A stretch of 64,000 nt of DNA from Aquimonas sp044377145 (lineage in GTDB: Bacteria > Pseudomonadota > Gammaproteobacteria > Xanthomonadales > Xanthomonadaceae). Below the pieces are notes generated by a model. It was not told the DNA's origin. It worked only from the letters and a program-made list of their open reading frames with translations, and ran no database searches. Shown piece after piece: positions 24,701 to 35,544 of the stretch. A program made the translations under genes and the position numbers. The stretch covers positions 1 to 64,000 of the forward strand of contig NZ_JBILJQ010000005.1 in the NCBI RefSeq assembly GCF_044377145.1, given 5' to 3'. How positions within the stretch are numbered: position 1 is the stretch's first letter; the number at the start of each line of letters is the position of its first letter.

Positions 24701-27700
24701 ACACTCGCGTAGGCACGCCCAGGCTGGACGGCAAGGATCAGACTGGCCTCGTTGTTGCCTCTTGTCGCATCTTCGAAGGCCTGCTCGGGATCGATCTGGA
24801 CGTACAGACTGTCGACGTTTTCGAGCTGCCCGAACTGCCATTCCCAGCTCGGGGAAGCGCTGTCGCCCGGTCCGATGGCAGGCAGTTGCAGCGGCTGGCC
24901 GACAGCGCGCAGAACCCCCTGCGCACGCTCGTACAGATGGATCAACGCCGGCGCAGACGCCTGTTCACCGAGGTTCGATACCCGTACGCGCGCACTGACC
25001 GGGAGCCCCTGCACGGGCGACTCCGGTACGATTTGGAACGAGGCGCTGCTGGCGTGAAGATCGGGCAAGCCGAGCGCAGTCGCTTCGGCGATTCCCAGAT
25101 TGTTGAGTTCGCTGCGCTCATCGACTTCGAGATCACTGTCGACTAGAACGAACAGCGAAACGTCGCCGCGGGCCGGGAAGCGCTCGACAGAGAACTGCAG
25201 GGTGGTTTCCGCGCCGGCTGCCAGGCCATCCTCCAACCGCACGACCGCCAGCCGCTGCCCGCCACCCTGTGGGTCGCCGAAGAACAGCGCAGCGCTGTTT
25301 GCGGGTGCGCGTCCTGCACCGATGTTGCGGACCGACGCAGCGACATCCAATGCGCGCCCCTGCAGCGGCACTCCCGGGGTGACTCGAACGGAGCCTGGTA
25401 CCACCAGCAGGTCGGGCTCGATGCTACGGCCGATCTCGACATCGAATGGCGCGAGGTTGTTGACCTCATCAAGCTCCGCAAGCGCATTGTCCGGATCGGC
25501 GGACACGCGCAGGCGATGCAGCCCTTCGCGTTCCGGGCGCCAAACGAAATCGACGTCGACCTGCGCACCTGCAAGCGCTGTTACCGTCCGACGCTGGAGC
25601 TGGTCCCATCCCTGCGGTGTCTCCAGTTCAAGCGCGAGCTCACTGGCTGGAGCATCGACTGTTCCCGCATTGCGAACACGGGCTCGAATCCGCACGTCTT
25701 CGCCAAGTTCGGGCGCCTCGGGCAGCACTTGCAGTTGGCTTGTTGCCACGGCCAGATCGAAGCCCTCGCTTGGGCTCAGGCGCAGCGGAATTCTGTTGTT
25801 CGACAGCCGGGAATCTGTCTGCGTACCGCCTGCAACGATGCTGAGTTCCAACTCGTGCACGCCCAATGCTTGCACTTCGAACTCGAGCAGGAAGACTTGG
25901 GAAGCGCCCGGACCGACGTCAAGCGCAATCTCAGCAAGCCGCTGACGCCCCCCGGACAGCAAGCGTTCGAGCTGGAGCTCCGCGCCCATGGCCGCTTGAG
26001 TGCCAAGATTGCGGGCCACGCCCTCAACGCGGATGCGCTCACCGATGCGCGTGTAGCGGATCGGTTCAATGCGCACATCCTGCGGATACAGGCCCAGATC
26101 CAGCGGCGCCGAAGCCGCGATAGTCAACAGACGCAGTTCGGCGCTGTTGTCTGCTTCGCTGACTTCGAGGATAGCGTCCTGAGGATCAACCGTTGCGCGC
26201 AGCAATGCGTCGGCCGAAAACTCCGAACTTTCGATCTGCAGGCTCAGGACAGCACGATCGCCAGACAGCAGCGGCGCAAGCTCGATGGGAGATCCGACTG
26301 CAGTCGGTGTCGGGCCGCCGCCAGAGAGCAGATGCCACTGCAGGGTGCTAGCTGGCGCGCGTTGCCCACCCGTGTTGGCCACCGTCACCGACAGCCGGAT
26401 GGGCTCGCCCCGCACTGCCGGACTTGGAGTTTGCTGGAGATCGCGCACCACCAGGTTGGGCTGGGCTTGCAGTGTCAGCGCCAATGTCGCCACAGCCGTC
26501 GTGTGGATGCTGCCTTCCCAGTCGCCGGCTGCGCCCTGGCGTGCTGCCAGTGCCTGGCGCAAGCGCAGCCTCAAGGACTCCGGCAGCTGAAGTGCGCCGG
26601 CAAACTGCAGCGCCTCTGCGATCTCGCTGACCGGAACCGCCTGCTGGCCCTGCAACTGTGAGCTCAGCAGACGGTCGATCACCCAGTCGCGAGCGCGCGC
26701 CGCCGGCGCGGATCCGCTGCTGCCCGGAAACGCGCGCAGCAGCGCACGCGCCGCATACAGCGATACCCGCAGCCGACCTGCGCCGTTCGCCACGGTCGAG
26801 AAGCCACCATCGGCGGCTTGCGTACTCGCAAGATAGGCATGGACCTGGCCGCGGGCGGCTGCAGAAAGCAGGCTGGTCTCCGCATCGATCCAGGCTGCAA
26901 GCGCGGAATCAAATGGGCTGGAGACCCAGCCGGAGCGAATCGCAGTTCCGCCGTCTCGGGCGGGCGTGGGCATTGTCTGGCTGTGCCCTGCATGTACCTG
27001 CTGCAACGCATCGTCGCTGTTGTGGCTGTTTTGCGAGCGCAGGAAATCGTTGGCCCGCGACAGTCCTTCGTAGGTCGGGTCCAGCTGGCGAATCGCGGCG
27101 ATTGCTGCGGTGGTGTCGCGAATCCTGGACGACGGCCGATCCGACCATGCGCCGGTGACGCTCTGCCGCGACTTGAGCCAGACCAGTCCTGCCGCTACCG
27201 GGTCGGCATGCGAGAGCAGGGGGCCACCCGAGATCGGTACGGGCGAGCCCGATCCACTGGAAGCTCCGGCCGCATCGATGAATTTGAGGCTGGCGCGGCC
27301 ATCCGTGATCGACTGGAAGTAGGACTCGAAACTGAGCGCGAAGCGCTGCAACTGCATCAGGTCCGCGGGATCCGGGGTCTCGCCCGGCCGCCCAAGAAAC
27401 ACCAAGGCCGCGCGAAAATTTCGTTGGGCCGTCGACGCATCAGGCAGGCGAGCGCCTTCTGCCTGCACCAGCTGCGAAATTCGCACCTCCTGCGCACTCG
27501 CCGTCGTCGAGAGGCCCACGCTGGGCAGATCAGTGGGGTCCAACGCGCTGCCGCGCAGCAGCCGCAGAGGCGCGACTTCCGACGCATGCGCGAGACCAGC
27601 GAGATAGAGATCCCAGTCGGAGAACCGCTCACGCGCCTCGACAATCCGGAATTCACCCGGCGCGACCTCATGCCAGCGGGCGCCGAACATCACCGAGGCT

Positions 27701-28491
27701 GAGGTGTCTGCCAGCAGGCTCCAGTGGGCGCCGTCCCGTCCGATCAGGGCAGAACTTCGGCTGCCATCTGTATCGATGAACCGCACCCCGACACCCCAGC
27801 GATGCATCAGCTCATGCCCCATCGTGTTCAGGGCGGGCTTGAAGCCAGGGCTCCGGGGATTGAGCTCGTATCGGCTCAGGGCGGCCATGTCGACATAGCC
27901 CTGCAATCTGCCCGAGCTGCCGAAACGTGCGCTGTTGTCGAAGATCGGCTGGCCGATCCCTTCGACATCGTTCTTGACCGGGTTGTAGAAGGCCTGCGCG
28001 TCCCCGGTTGCAAACTCGAAGCCGGTAAAGACCACAAGGAAATCGACTTCATCGGGCCGCTGACTGAAGTAGGTTCGCGCCACATCAAGGCGCGGAGCCG
28101 TCAACCCGCGGGAATAGTCGCCGTCGAGCTCGAACACATGCACCAGGCCGGTGTTCCCGACAAGGCGGGCAGCCGAGGCACCTGTCTTTGCCACAGCCAG
28201 ATCATGGTCAGGCTGTTCTACACACGAACTGAGATCCGGATATGCACTGAAGTTGGCAGGAGCGGCCGACGCAGCGTAGGCCTGTGGCGAGACCTGCAAC
28301 AAGCAGGCGGCCAGCAGCCCGAGCACCCGGGACGTCCACGTCACCCGCACGGTCGAGAATCTGTGGCAATGGCGACAAGGCCCACAGCCGACGGGAAACG
28401 ACAAGTCGCAGCAAACTCGCGCGAGGAAGCGCCTCGGACTCTCGATCACCGCCCGCGCCAGAGAATGCAGTAGGCCTCCGACGACACTCAC
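9781..28491 (-). CDS. Giant multidomain exported protein with HExxH motif, CARDB, FlgD-Ig and FN3 modules, 6236 residues
   Basis: The GTG start overlaps the upstream stop (GTGA), but the signal peptide (RVLGLLAACLLQ, cleavage near AYA-AS at residue 73) begins near residue 50, so GTG 28344 or 28350 may be the true start. Residues about 90-400 carry GHELMHRWG (HExxH at 226-230) followed by AHWSLLADTSASVMFG and FSDWDLYLAGL, a metallopeptidase-like arrangement. Residues about 430-690 resemble an alpha-alpha toroid (prenyltransferase/squalene-oxidase type: TQAADGGFSTV). From about 697 there are several CARDB-like domains. Three FlgD-type Ig segments carry PYFSPNGDGIKD, ISPNGDSVQD and VFSPNADGVRD. 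Then come FN3 domains, a discoidin-like segment, a TolB-like propeller segment (AALSPDGRRLVWSED) and many repeated Ig modules with RTPP or RSPP linkers. The end, VPVLGPGAILLMVLLMLG followed by Arg/His residues, is a membrane anchor resembling IPTL-CTERM. It is likely a cell-surface or secreted protein; its substrate or partner is unknown. Confidence 0.9.
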   Translation of the reverse strand: MSVVGGLLHSLARAVIESPRRFLARVCCDLSFPVGCGPCRHCHRFSTVRVTWTSRVLGLLAACLLQVSPQAYAASAAPANFSAYPDLSSCVEQPDHDLAVAKTGASAARLVGNTGLVHVFELDGDYSRGLTAPRLDVARTYFSQRPDEVDFLVVFTGFEFATGDAQAFYNPVKNDVEGIGQPIFDNSARFGSSGRLQGYVDMAALSRYELNPRSPGFKPALNTMGHELMHRWGVGVRFIDTDGSRSSALIGRDGAHWSLLADTSASVMFGARWHEVAPGEFRIVEARERFSDWDLYLAGLAHASEVAPLRLLRGSALDPTDLPSVGLSTTASAQEVRISQLVQAEGARLPDASTAQRNFRAALVFLGRPGETPDPADLMQLQRFALSFESYFQSITDGRASLKFIDAAGASSGSGSPVPISGGPLLSHADPVAAGLVWLKSRQSVTGAWSDRPSSRIRDTTAAIAAIRQLDPTYEGLSRANDFLRSQNSHNSDDALQQVHAGHSQTMPTPARDGGTAIRSGWVSSPFDSALAAWIDAETSLLSAAARGQVHAYLASTQAADGGFSTVANGAGRLRVSLYAARALLRAFPGSSGSAPAARARDWVIDRLLSSQLQGQQAVPVSEIAEALQFAGALQLPESLRLRLRQALAARQGAAGDWEGSIHTTAVATLALTLQAQPNLVVRDLQQTPSPAVRGEPIRLSVTVANTGGQRAPASTLQWHLLSGGGPTPTAVGSPIELAPLLSGDRAVLSLQIESSEFSADALLRATVDPQDAILEVSEADNSAELRLLTIAASAPLDLGLYPQDVRIEPIRYTRIGERIRVEGVARNLGTQAAMGAELQLERLLSGGRQRLAEIALDVGPGASQVFLLEFEVQALGVHELELSIVAGGTQTDSRLSNNRIPLRLSPSEGFDLAVATSQLQVLPEAPELGEDVRIRARVRNAGTVDAPASELALELETPQGWDQLQRRTVTALAGAQVDVDFVWRPEREGLHRLRVSADPDNALAELDEVNNLAPFDVEIGRSIEPDLLVVPGSVRVTPGVPLQGRALDVAASVRNIGAGRAPANSAALFFGDPQGGGQRLAVVRLEDGLAAGAETTLQFSVERFPARGDVSLFVLVDSDLEVDERSELNNLGIAEATALGLPDLHASSASFQIVPESPVQGLPVSARVRVSNLGEQASAPALIHLYERAQGVLRAVGQPLQLPAIGPGDSASPSWEWQFGQLENVDSLYVQIDPEQAFEDATRGNNEASLILAVQPGRAYASVPYFSPNGDGIKDRTTLLFDLGQEPLQKIEVRDERGQAVAELATTDAGALARIAADWDGTDAAGRAMPDGVYYIAALTTDARSIGPVRVVLDTDRPMALDAVGTEAALVRRLPASVHAWQRAAAGSRTEDYLYTRGNQANAANALKRGIARTHALFGGVEPVLSARWLDRNGASDVVDLMLNERADGQLVFTLASPQGSVWVQDPAAFDQPRQIGTVPAVGVELRILGLLGDTHVLLGPAAGFGRFWMLSLQSGIAREVDTGNSAARLMQVYPSGVLFGVPSNYADTTIPALFVPADPAAPPVDVVLPQLTGADCLLRAHALPSQPRLIWHRQTAFEEVVVLVDLESGESRTLFESQGPSGCYAGSQSRPAKDAVSGRAGYAEARAFWLEERAEAVLVDYSNQRLQRFSARGNPLDSRPLTAPLRVEGYVDTVDNSSVWTDLGDPHGASERCPARVAPSWSGLARSGQFERRLLDPRADELFLSWGEIVADREPGLYVDAPPAVCEGATDLIAVSLGSPQIRSLGGLTAWPLRGEADTQRYPMLRYEAQRAVLPAAWPVFFQSAGVHLRSDGRVERSDGSLSRPWALAGTLLDASHEETRLELGSGSDPSRLGAVLSSLDRLRAELRASSNGRSVELSGFATDRNLDHYLIEYAHAHQPERWLMLQAPVREQVRQTEFLTWAPPSAGAYLFRLSVVDRAGNVRRSHASAELAFASPISSVRRDHRAISPNGDSVQDSVELSFVVARATELGLRVRDLSGALVYSADRVFGSQDLGDQNWVWDGRNQSGQPVVDGRYRLELTAGFAFPVAVDTVFPSLGVAEFRPLYPPAEPGPGVLLGGVLDPMGTAPSAAGLEVDLLRRQAEDPAWAVWAENVLPPGESEGAVRMQYSDVFGFRYRVRVSDAAGNAVSRDLTPAPPLLVLLGTPEVPRSAVWQSLPPDSSRAENVPQHTRPGTSGLPTVIPRRPASSIHFLSDKPDPGAVKLDLARSLDDFAGNPGLDWRTVADRVPTRVADHVFSIEADLSDFAMGERLALRLRGDQASGLESNAFMFATGDISYSCVDPRGSLVVSALLGDAVADIELRLQPLGVTQTQQVLRPVPNGPWPTGSFRVEFQLPRGLNLNGISAQVLATLANGARELSPPTRLNACVTPGGGGGPNASLQINPTVNPQCGSAPTRSVRIRVDVPASVATQFKLELLDPTTTQPRLIAEGPRSAIPTAGFEVDTSNLLEGEARVRLQLTSSAGEVTTILQTFPVDRSPAELAIQSPVAGSRVCATQGSLDGVVNGHVLTDTRALFAMEQASAIGPESRFDAFACSAGDPSLCRVLDEQPFASEARLSARSRSGPLANLVNPATGAALVSEGPVELRLRALDWSGAMACTTVRVEMDSAVSLSEVRDPESILHAQSGGAIPAIAPQGDAAHRVARWFLRAREPLQLNVVLHRARATGLQGPRAFEVVEGPLQTVLAGARPAGELSIVWNGEISGQAADDGVYALRIQAQDDCGHTATMDRFVRVDATPPELQLLAPPSGTGLRAAAVQVVGSLVDVHPDTYQIEVSRSAANGPWTEIASGRGNVPQARALGVWQTAGATGRAWIRLRARDALGNRSEVSSEFEILPRPEVLASARLANPVFSPNADGVRDELELMLVLQRDARVDVEIRSSAGTVLARPAQAVAFASGPVRIVWNGMGDAGVLADNTYRVHVAAVDQELGGEPDTAELDAGLDTQAPALAWLAPDTDYVSCEGFAALEVSDTWLLDFTAELRSSAGAVLRSGGGSADAVFELGGFAGLAEGDYELLARAQDSAGNRSEQRRAFTLDCGPPSVTLDAPRAGTVLARAADRSSRVVGAARDPHLRRYRLSVAPIGTPGNRSVLQDVAGEGDRNIDFEWRPEQPDGDYLLHLEAWDAAGNLAEQRVPVRIDGTPPIAAILDPLDGQQIASTLQLKVNATDDNFAELRVFAAVPAAAERGEWSLLYRSEQAVSGDFLPPFSLDLQGALVLKLEVEDQAGLIAFDQVRVEIDTLPPPVPIQLSATAEAGGNVRLVWQGGDAPDLSGFFVFRQSATEFMQLNVQALPQRSYLDRDLDDGEWSYYVVAQDRVGNRSQPSNLASARVDRTPPEARLLSPRNGERLRGRVEVSGTAYSADDFAGFELVATRLVGGDRVVLRESTQPVRSARLAYLDTLQYPEDTRIQLALDARDTSGNRSGDTVEVVIDNQPPAAPTGLAGSEVGDDLDLRWNPNSEPDLLGYLLYRNGRLLTHAGALPGDLRPLTFAQNAYLDQAAPDGPLAYRAYAVDTAGNVSPPSAPWEFIRETGPPHAEIVQPSAGLVFDRAIEVVAHSEDRDIASVAFLYRAAGATPWTAIGDPVTQAPWRRVLDPGALAFGEFELTAVATDTGGLVDPAPTVVRVRYADLTPPPAPQGVRAYANAYEAHIGWTHRAEPDLAGYRVERQAADGQWQPIHNGLLAGPATVDPARPEGASRYRVRALDTVGNVSIASTEVEAFVFGLSALYPPLTPTAQTSSQLSARSPRNGSAQLVRRWSDGEDALAAGAVQSGQTFNITDVALRLGVNSWTLRVEDALGNRSIPAATRVTRGALPPAPAALSGAVDGLGVQLEWQAPSGPPPAGYRIYRNGTALQLDAPSTDEVQAQSAGSPLPQVNDGDPQTVWVEQAATLSDALSGELQLSWVTTRLVGGLEIRWQSADRSARDFDLFGWFDERWNLLAEVRNQQGDTYRLVLPTAYPTEQLRLVPRRAQRVGGQHALAEVEVLLRAIQSATTYTDLVANGRHEYRVAAVSALGFEGPRSPVWVAEVGDSQAPQPVVLAGQLDGRNARLTWTASTAADLARYTVYRNGRRVADVAAGTTQYDDANLANGRYAYRVTADDAVGNASAPSNEIVLEVTGSLPGVPSFVNAVAHAQQPALYLHWQAGAGVTPARYRLHFSSEREGVTDPYRELARPSTSPWLHAGLSYGQRLFYRIQAEDAFGNLSALSAPFEAVVRDVSTPPIPHPSWPGQPGQALDWRQSQFDVCGLAEPGVTVEVLVNDRIGGSALASAQASLTQVSLDSGALAWAALSPDGRRLVWSEDSGRSYLRDLLTGTQRDLALDPLQQAAFSADGEALIGIDLARRVVRAELGSGASNVVDLGMESIDAFASDVAGRRWLVQGSREGTNGVWRVDLDSGQAQVLAITEPVDTLRFGGWPNSTIAYARTRAGRLLRVDVVTGNVTAVDVGGELADLDLARTDDSVLVRLRDASGSRVLLARNGQPVRLLHRANELIADARLSPDGREFALLYGDRIERRRIDDGSRVDSVVRASTDVRALSLQWTPSGALLVAETNSRALTLIAPAGQFCVRGLRPVVGLNQIETVAERKTGSRSLRSRPIDLSFEGSQQDQPDAAISAQDIRFLPARGILGQAQSAVLSVHNRGRADVGMLEVEVRLISPAGDARRFVRETTVAPSGVAVLHVPLGVLEAAGDYQLRVVLDPDAEIDELDESNNTAQQALSVGTDSLPLLRLGANASTRPAGARFEGEARVETVSAFQGRLRLAVVDAAGETITQLSDQATGAIGGLSAWSTAWSWEPPASTFAGEYFLAAKLFDPAGNQVRSEQLALRIESQLSLQLSLQPLQAQAAIGTGVPIELGLDYPAGNQLIAGGQLRLRAIAPSGAQQLVWSGSSGMMLPGYSLRRTLHWLAAPAEVGTWRLRAEFNANGIERTLERSVELVPASTTTGLRGQLQLQPGLALPLGQAAQLLARVENAGLAGSGALPLRVRVFSVPASEPLLSHEQGIELAAGQSLDIPLELVGLANQPATYVAVLEVQREGQWRLLAQRGFGSIDVQAPELLLLSPGEQPIRTPGAVEAEIWDLHSRVDRSEYRLNSSSWRALSAAGNRFSASLNALPDGEHTLHLRAVDTWANQAESGPHRFIVDNTAPVITVEGVESGVSYRAPVSPVIGVNDLHLGTVSSWLNNRSFASGSAVTADGSYTLEVVARDRAGNRSARSVNFTVDRTPPALNILAPVDGTEIRAATVAVTLQTEPALEVTVRVGAWSRTASADAAGALTLDAVPLLLGVNRIEATATDRAGNVSPTAAVEVVRLADTGGLVGSLVTPGPNHPRGLGLELAAQVLNRSVSQPAAGRLRVRILAAAGEMLAQQSVPLNLAPGQTAAPGFAFATDAWPLGRLLLELHFDGPAESLLLASAGLDLLDARPPALAALLPQANALLANPALLRVRATDDDALAGVEYRLGVGPWLSLAAAAAANYETRIELADGAHAVEYRALDLAGNQTVLAPILFTLDSTPPQIQVEGVVDGGLYGAAVTPRVTVLDAHPDQLALRLNDKPFSSDTPISVSGSYRLHARATDRLGQVSERTLDFTLDLEPVQLTVDTPTEAAVLAAAQVSVRGRTKPGARVSLTGLASSHAVTAAGTGEFSIDGVALVPGANPLQLIATDRLGRTSPPVVRSVFRSDDQAAGIGGQLSLMPVEIAAGRPFEVIAQVRETLGAPRPQIEARIQIGRGADVLVERNWLAALGALEQQTSRQAFAPLPSVLGSHWVRLQVRIGANWQMLDETSFPLLDRDPPLVTVLAPVAGSFLPGPVALQVQADDALSAIQRVQARSPGGAWLDLASMPKPNLWAGALAIENEGAAALQVRAFDAAGNVSDIRTHAVTIDRSPPLISVRGVAENGLYAEPVRVSFTVVDATPVQTSATLNGQPLQSGQVVDTHGRHRLRIESTDAAGNRAVKAFEFELDLQAPGLRISAPVDNSIIRNPMTHVLGSTEPAATVELEVGATRRSIPADAKGHFRFDDVPLLIGANTIRARAIDRAGNTGAWSMLRVERRGGFALRGALELPPQLRSGQPLPVRVRIWNDAAHAQPAVRMRLIARMADARDRELDARRLDLAAGSASQYDLSLSTQGWPRGVVSLRLLASDEVEVLLASAQTELIGSTTPPVLARPQLVPVLGPGAILLMVLLMLGPALLRLHRAGGQG

Positions 28492-28955
28492 TGGCTTTCG
28501 CCCGGAGCTGCGGGGAGCGGATAGACGTTGTTGCGCAGGATGGGCGGAGTGGGCTGCACACTTTGCCCGAGCTGGACCTCCGTCAGCTCAAGAGTTCCTG
28601 GAACCGCACTCAAGCGCTCGATCAGGACAGCGTTGTTTGCGACCCGAACGAGCCTGAAATCGCCGTTCGGGAAATCGTCTTCCACGACGACCACATGCAG
28701 GCGGCTGCGATAGCGGAAGACAGCTGCACCGGTCGACTCAGACAGACCGACGAGAACCGGAGCATCCTCGACCAGGACCTCATCCGGCGGCGCGTTTTCA
28801 GCGAGCACCGCTGAACTCGATGCGAGCAAGCACGCGAGGAAGGCGCGACGCAGGCGAGGATGGCTCACCGCCAGCGAGCAGACTGCAAGCTTTGCGCGAG
28901 CTGCGAGCCCAGTCGATCCGCAACTATGAAGGAAGACGCCGTGGAAGAAGGTCAT
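28488..28955 (-). CDS. Small exported protein of unknown function
   Basis: 155 residues from ATG 28955. An internal signal peptide (LRRAFLACLLASSSAVLA, cleavage before ENAPP) suggests that GTG 28868, about 30 codons in, may be the real start. Neither start has a clear ribosome binding site. The mature part is about 100 residues of mostly predicted beta structure with no cysteine and no recognised motif. Its TGA shares bases with the GTG of the 6236-residue gene (GTGA), which points to translational coupling and one operon. It may act as an accessory or assembly factor for the giant protein, but that rests only on position. Confidence 0.65.
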   Translation of the reverse strand: MTFFHGVFLHSCGSTGLAARAKLAVCSLAVSHPRLRRAFLACLLASSSAVLAENAPPDEVLVEDAPVLVGLSESTGAAVFRYRSRLHVVVVEDDFPNGDFRLVRVANNAVLIERLSAVPGTLELTEVQLGQSVQPTPPILRNNVYPLPAAPGESQ

Positions 28956-29615
28956 GGAAGGCCAATGGAGTGGAAAGCTTGTGCACGGCCGGGAGGCAGA
29001 ATATGAAAGCTAGAAAACTAGTCCCATAAGTCACGGCTGGCACATTAGTTGAGCCTTAGGGAGGATTCAAGTGCGGCAGTATCCAGCCCTACTCACTCTG
29101 AAAGCTCCCGGCCATAGCCGTGTACGTCCGCCTTGACGGGCCGATACCCGGAACGGGAACAGGAACGCAGCGACCAGACGCACACGGCTCGCTGCACGGC
29201 GCACACCGGCCGCGGAGAGCGACAGCTCTCCATTTGAATTCTTGATGCTTGCGAAGACTCGCCAGCGCACCACCGTTGTTTGAGCCGCAGCCCGGAGTTG
29301 AACCGCAGCGCCAACCCGCGGAACAACCCGCCGCTGCGGACGCGCACAGCGCCCGCCGAAAACGCCGCAGAACTCGCGCAAACGGTCGCGCGCCGTGAGC
29401 CCAAAATGCCCCTCAGCGGCCGCAAACGTGCGTCCATAACCAGCCGAAGTGGCCGGCCTGACGGCCTGGACGAAGTGGCCTGCTGCTGGTCCGCTCCGGT
29501 ATTCCTCTTGGTAGTTTGACGCGTCGCACAAGGGTGTGATTGTGTGGGGGTCCGGCGGCCCACGGTGGGCGCTGGAAACCGCGCCAGCAACATCCCCCGG
29601 GGGCATCGCAAGCGT
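28956..29615. other. Divergent intergenic region between the giant-protein operon and gltB
   Basis: 660 bp without a convincing gene. Reading frames crossing it have atypical composition and continue antisense into gltB. It holds the minus-strand promoter at 29042-29070, the CTAG dyad, and a possible plus-strand promoter for gltBD (TTGACG at 29516-29521, then a weak ATTGTG at 29539-29544 after 17 bp). No riboswitch was recognised. Confidence 0.5.
29042..29070 (-). promoter_or_regulatory. Candidate sigma-70 promoter of the giant-protein operon
   Basis: On the minus strand TTGAAT (29065-29070) and TAATGT (29042-29047) are separated by 17 bp. The predicted transcript starts near 29035, about 80 nt before ATG 28955. 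A perfect CTAG-AAAA-CTAG dyad at 29010-29021 lies just downstream and could be an operator. This is inferred from sequence match only. Confidence 0.45.
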
Positions 29616-34081
<4,466 letters not shown>

Positions 34082-34082
<1 letters not shown>

Positions 34083-35506
34083 TGAAACGCGACCCGATGC
34101 ATTTCCTGAGCTCCAACCGGCGCATGCCGACCGAGGTGCCGGTCAAGCTGCGCATCCTCGACGGCCGCGAGATCTATGGCCAGTACGAGGCGCCCGATGC
34201 AGCCGACCAGGCCGCGCGCTGCCTGGACTGCGGCAACCCCTACTGCGAGTGGAAGTGTCCAGTCCACAACTACATTCCGAACTGGCTGGAGCTGATCCGC
34301 GAGGGTCGGCTGTTCGAGGCCGCGGAGCTGTCGCATTCGACCAATCCGCTGCCCGAGATCTGCGGCCGGGTCTGCCCGCAGGATCGCCTCTGCGAAGGCG
34401 CCTGCACGCTCAATGACGACTTCGGTGCGGTCACCATCGGCAGCATCGAGAAGTACATCACTGACACCGCGCTGGCCCAGGGCTGGCGGCCGGACCTGTC
34501 GGGCGTGGTGCCCTCGGGCAAGCGTGTCGCCGTGGTCGGCGCCGGGCCGGCGGGCCTTGCCTGCGCGGATGTGCTGGCGCGTCAGGGCATCGATGCGGTG
34601 GTGTTCGATCGCCATCCCGAAATCGGCGGCCTGCTGAGTTTCGGCATCCCGCCGTTCAAGCTCGACAAGGAAGTGGTGCGCACGCGCCGGCAGGTGCTGG
34701 AGGGCATGGGCATCGAGTTCAGGCTCGGCGTCGAGATCGGCCGCGACCTCAGCTTCGATCAGCTGCTGAACGACTTCGACGCCGTGTTCCTCGGCCTCGG
34801 CACCTACACCGCCGTCGATGGCGCGCTGCCCGGGCTCGACCTTGAAGGCGTGGTGCCTGCCCTGCCCTATCTGATCGGCAATGGCCGCTACGCGCTGGGC
34901 TTCGACCCGGAACCGCCGAAGCTGTGGGGCAAGCACGTGATCGTGCTCGGCGGCGGTGATACCGCGATGGACTGCAACCGCACGGCGATCCGCCAGGGTG
35001 CAGCCAGCGTCAGCTGCGTGTACCGCCGCGACGAAGACGATATGCCCGGTTCCAAGCGCGAGGTCGGCAAAGCGAAGGAAGAGGGCGTCAACTTTCTGTT
35101 TCGGCTGCAGCCCAAGGCCATCCTCAGTGGCGAACAGGGCCAGGTGCGCGCGGTGCAGGTGGTCGAGACCCGGCTCGGCCCGGCCGATGCCAAGGGCCGC
35201 CGCCAGTTCGAGGAAATTCCCGGCAGCGAGCGCGAAATCGGCGCCGACCAGGTGATGGTCGCGTTCGGCTTCACTCCCAGCCCGCCGGACTGGCTCGCTA
35301 GCCACGGCGTGCAGCTACAGATCAATGGCCGCGTGCGCGTCGGCGAAGGCGGCGCCCTGCCCTTCCAGACCGCACACGCCAAGATCTTTGCCGGTGGCGA
35401 TATGGTGCGCGGCGCTGACCTTGTAGTTACGGCAGTGTACGAAGGCCGCGAAGCCGCCAAGGCGATCGCTACCTCGCTGGGTGTTGCAGCGCTGGCGACA
35501 GCCTGA
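34082..35506 (+). CDS. gltD: Glutamate synthase (NADPH) small subunit
   Basis: 474 residues. It oxidises NADPH through FAD and passes electrons through 4Fe-4S clusters to GltB. The N-terminal cluster region shows CLDCGNPYCEWKCP and CGRVCPQDRLCEGAC. The FAD-binding Rossmann motif is VAVVGAGPAGLACADVLAR, and the NADPH-binding motif is VIVLGGGDTAMDCNRTAIR. A late GGDMVRGADLVVTAV segment is typical of the family. It is coupled to gltB by a TGATG overlap. It ends 38 bp before the convergent end of the minus-strand lipid cluster, with no clear terminator between them. Confidence 0.97.
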
Positions 35507-35544
35507 ATTGACGCGCGTTCGGTGCGGGCCGAGCAAGCTTGGCT

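Noticed and set aside
29038..29053. Sigma-54-like TGGCAC-N5-TTGAG on plus, upstream of gltB
   Set aside because: The -12 element lacks the required GC, and it is about 570 bp from gltB.
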